A stretch of DNA of 64,000 nt from assembly GCF_000524195.1 (NCBI RefSeq), contig NW_020170383.1, positions 1,727,758 to 1,791,757 of the forward strand, read 5' to 3'. The number at the start of each line of letters is the position of its first letter. Position 1 is the first letter of the stretch. This DNA comes from Echinococcus granulosus. Lineage: Eukaryota; Platyhelminthes; Cestoda; Cyclophyllidea; Taeniidae. Both the position numbers and the translations under genes were made by a program. Positions 60,873 through 64,000 of this stretch are shown piece by piece. The notes beneath the pieces were generated by a model that saw only the letters and a list, made by a program, of their open reading frames with translations, had not been told where the DNA came from and made no database searches.

Positions 60873-63543
60873 ATGGAAGTGATAGAACAGCTTAGAACTA
60901 AAACAGCCCTTGTGTTTTCCCAGTCTCCCAGAGATAATCTCGCGTCTGACAAAACTAAACGGTGCTTTGGTGCTTTGCGTGAACTTTCAACAACAATGAC
61001 TTACACGATGTCGTGTGATCCAGATGTTGTCCAGATCATTGGGTCTGATAACTGTGTTAATTACTTCGTGACTGCCCTCAGTCTTGTCATGGATGAATTG
61101 CCCAACTATTCTGCAAAACACTTTGAGCAACCTGCAGTATCCAATTTTATTACTCTTTATGCGGTTTTATGGAACGTTACAGACAAAAGTTGCGATGTGT
61201 GCAACCGTTTTGTTTTGGCGGATGCATATATAACTATGTGGAAATTACTTTCTAAAGAGGAACTCTCCTCTGCCATCTACAAGTATACCAACGCTAGACT
61301 GCTTGTTCATTGTTCTCTGGGTATACTCCACAACTTGCTCCTTTACTGTCCCCGGGCACGGGATGACTATCGTGCGTGCGGTGGTGTAAAGATTTTGGAC
61401 CCATACGTAGTTGATGCTTATGTTTCGGATGATTATGATTTTAACCCATTAATTCCTTTGAAAACAGCTGCTCTCTTTACTTTGGCTGCGATCGTGAATG
61501 AAAACGAGAATGTTTCAATCATTACAACAGATCAAGGAGTGCTAACTTATATTCTCTCAGCATTGCGTGATTCTTTGCAATCACCCCCCGATTACTATTC
61601 AACAAATTATGGTTATCACGCAGCTGAGGTGTTTGGGTGTCTCAGCTGCCTAGCTGGACTTGAATCAAATAAACGAAGTCTTTTTGAAAATAATGCTTTG
61701 GAACTCATATCAACCGCACTTCAGATCACACTTATGGTGAAGAATGGCTCCATTAAAATGGTTTCCAAAGCGGCAACAAGTTCAAGAGACAGCTACAAGT
61801 TTTCTGAAGATACATTGGCAAAGGAGGCCATTGATTTGCTATGGCATTTAACCTGCCTTCCTGAAGCTCGTGATCAACTTAAAGAAACCTCAGATTTGTA
61901 TAAACTCTGCGCGCAATTTAATGATGTAAAGTGGACGTCTGAGTGCCGAAAATCGGTACAGGCACTATTTTGTACGCTTTCACAGCAGAGGAATTGGCTG
62001 GATGAGTGTGGCAATCTTGATACTTCTGCAATTACTGCATCTCCAAAACCACGTGGTCATGTGATGATAAGCTACAACAACATGGCGCAGAATCTTGTAT
62101 CCAGGCTGAAGGAAGCACTTAGTCTGCGGGGCTGGAACGTTTGGATCTTTACCGAGCATTGTCGTATGATTTCATTTTTGATTGCGTATACTGTACTTTT
62201 TCATTTACAGACCTTTCATGTACTCTTTTATAGTTTTATCCCGTGGTACATTTTCGTATGCGTCAACCCAAATTCGCTTAACTTAAATTGGTTGATAATT
62301 TTTGCAACCGATTTCTTCACCCGACATTCATTCGCTCTTATAGTTTTCTAAATATCTATACTTTTGCTCTATGAATGTATTTACAGTAGATGGTTGCTTC
62401 TAGTGAAAAGTTCATTGACCCACGTGGCTCATAAATGTCTAGACAAATAGCTTTTTATCAATGGACCGGTTTTTTCAGCGTCTGCTGTATCTGCTGCGGT
62501 GCAGTTGTCTTAATGTACAGCTTTATTTCAAAGAAAAACATTAAAACCTATAAACATCGTACGCAATAATTATCTCTCTGCAATCCCTCAGTACGATTAA
62601 GTCGGTTAATATTAGCAATAATTGTTTCGAGAGGAGGTCGTTGTGTCCTTTACTGAATCTCGCAAAATGCCGACGTCGCGACAAAGCACGCTTTGTTCAT
62701 GACGTTAAATGATTGTCCTGCACAAAATAGTGTCATGGGTGGAAAAATGTGAGAAAGTCTTGACTACGTGCACTTGACAGAAACATGTGCTTTGCAGCGG
62801 CTATTTGGCTTGAATAATTGTCTTCTACCCGTCTTTATTTGATTTATCTTGCTGCCCTCTTCCACCATTATGCTATAGAGATCAGTCAATTTTGAAAACC
62901 ACTCCTATAATTTTTGTAGAATAGATTTTTCTGTTTTTATCGAAACTGTCTATTTACATATTTCTTTAATAAATACTGCTCATTTAAAATCTTTTTGTGA
63001 AATTATGTGATTTAATTCACTTTTTTCCTTTCATATACAGAGCACGGGTCCTTCTTGGAGCAAATGGCAGAGGCGGTTTTCGATTCTGCCGCGCTGATCC
63101 TCTGTTTGAGTTCTTTCTACAACAACTCTTGCCACTGCATCAAAGAAGTGATCTCAGCGTATGAGTATCGCATACCTCTACTACCGGTAGTGGTAGAGAG
63201 TGACTACGTTCCAATCAATTTCCTTCGTTTCCTTCTCACCGGAGTGCAGCCCATCCAGCTCTACAACGACTACCAGGTGGATGATGCGGCGGACAAGTTG
63301 ACAGAGCAACTTCGGTGCTATGGCGTGATGCGGGAGGGTGCCAACGTGAGCCAGTCGCGCCCCCGAACGGGCTGCGTCTCTCGACGCAATCAGCCTCCCT
63401 CCATATCGATCGACGCCGTCAAGAGGCATCAGCGCTCCCGCTCCGACTGTCTCAACGGCATATTTTCCAATCGCCAATCCTCTGAGCCGACGCAGTTATC
63501 CATCTCAACGGGTAGAGCTCGATTTTGCCCTACAGCACATTGA
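60873..63543 (+). CDS. ARM-TIR protein, candidate TIR-domain NADase, 2 exons, 597 aa
   Basis: Exons are 60873-62163 and 63041-63543. The donor is TGTC then GTATGA and the acceptor is CATATACAG, phase 1. Residues about 15-385 are an all-helical armadillo-like array with hydrophobic repeats such as FITLYAVLWNVT, LVHCSLGILHNLL, ALFTLAAIVNENENV, VFGCLSCLAGLESN and AIDLLWHLTCLPEARDQL. Residues about 393-505 are a TIR domain: box 1 HVMISYNN, helix A LVSRLKEALSLRGWNVWIF, BB-loop region TEHCQHGSFLEQM, then AALILCLSSFYNNS, IKEVISA and RIPLLPVVVE. Glu466 (in HCIKEV) aligns with the catalytic glutamate of SARM1 (HKEIV). ARM plus TIR is the SARM1 logic, in which ARM restrains a TIR that destroys NAD+ in stressed neurons, but no SAM domains lie between. 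The tail (505-597) is Ser/Arg-rich and disordered. A longer N-terminus from an exon at 57666 is possible. Function is inferred. Confidence 0.88.
62164..63040 (+). other. 877-nt intron inside the TIR domain
   Basis: The intron splits the TIR domain just after beta strand B, at the BB loop. If it is retained, the exon 1 frame runs on to a stop at 62351. That would yield a 492-residue ARM protein with a truncated TIR lacking the catalytic glutamate, ending in a hydrophobic stretch. Confidence 0.6.
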
Positions 63544-64000
63544 AGCACTTTTTTCACTTGGCTTAATTACACCCCTCAGTGCCAATACCTGTCTGACCTT
63601 TCTGTGATTAGCGCCTTTAGCCATGGTTCACTGTCTACAGGACGGTAAAACTGTGAAAATGATGTCAGTCTAATGTCACTACCCACGTGCATCTGGGATA
63701 AAACGATGTATTTACAGATAAATCTCAACAATTTCTGCTTCGATCTGTGAAACTATTTTTAAAGTACTAATGAGAATCCTTGCAATGATCATTGCCAAAC
63801 TTGGCATCATACTGCTTTTTATTCTATGAATATCCGGTTTCATAACAACCGACAGCTGGGGGAGATATAGCCGCTACATTCGTGCCTCCTGGCTTTAAGG
63901 AAATACTCATGCTATAGGTAAACTCTTTCCTTTAAAATAATGGCTATTGAATCTTCTTATTAGTATTTATCAGAAGCCTCTTACGTGCTGTTTAGCATAA
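63544..64000. other. 3' flank of the ARM-TIR gene
   Basis: AT-rich sequence after the stop codon, expected to be 3' UTR and flank. No clear AATAAA was seen on the plus strand and no gene is recognised. Confidence 0.45.

Noticed and set aside
1..64000. CRISPR arrays, bacterial operons, rRNA genes or an integrated virus
   Set aside because: No regular short repeats with spacers, ribosome-binding sites, rRNA cores or viral replication genes were seen; the gene structure is eukaryotic.

Overview
This is a eukaryotic, AT-rich nuclear window with split genes. It most likely comes from a parasitic flatworm, possibly a tapeworm. That is inferred from compact genes split by introns of very mixed size (35 nt and 78 nt up to several kb), the gene content, and divergent dispersed repeats; no species can be named from the sequence. 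No bacterial operons, CRISPR arrays or rRNA were seen. Exons were assembled by hand from GT/AG splice sites, reading-phase continuity and family similarity, so every model needs RNA or homology confirmation.

Layout. 0.96-12.7 kb, minus strand: a complete 14-exon gene for a GPR158/GPR179-like class C GPCR of 979 residues, with signal peptide, divergent ectodomain, Cys-rich linker, seven membrane segments and a conserved C-terminal helix. About 17.1-21.8 kb, minus: a divergent Rab-like small GTPase whose catalytic Gln and NKxD Asn are replaced. 27.1-28.4 kb, minus: a compact BAG3-like co-chaperone (WW plus BAG domain, 3 exons, one 35-nt intron). 30.9-32.5 kb, minus: a two-exon survivin (BIRC5)-like single-BIR protein. 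32.5-47.3 kb: a gene-poor stretch of 14.8 kb holding several copies of a dispersed repeat, including a close inverted pair near 36 and 46 kb. 47.3-56.8 kb, minus: a four-exon biogenic-amine (5-HT1-like) class A GPCR of 497 residues. 57.7-63.5 kb, plus: an orphan first exon, then a two-exon ARM-TIR protein with the TIR NADase glutamate conserved.

The genes do not form one pathway. Two encode neuronal-type receptors: an orphan or glycine-type class C receptor and an aminergic receptor. Two encode cell survival or quality-control proteins: the BAG3-like and survivin-like proteins. One is a trafficking-type GTPase. The ARM-TIR protein is the most novel candidate: it looks like a SARM1-type NAD-consuming enzyme but has no SAM oligomerisation domains between ARM and TIR.
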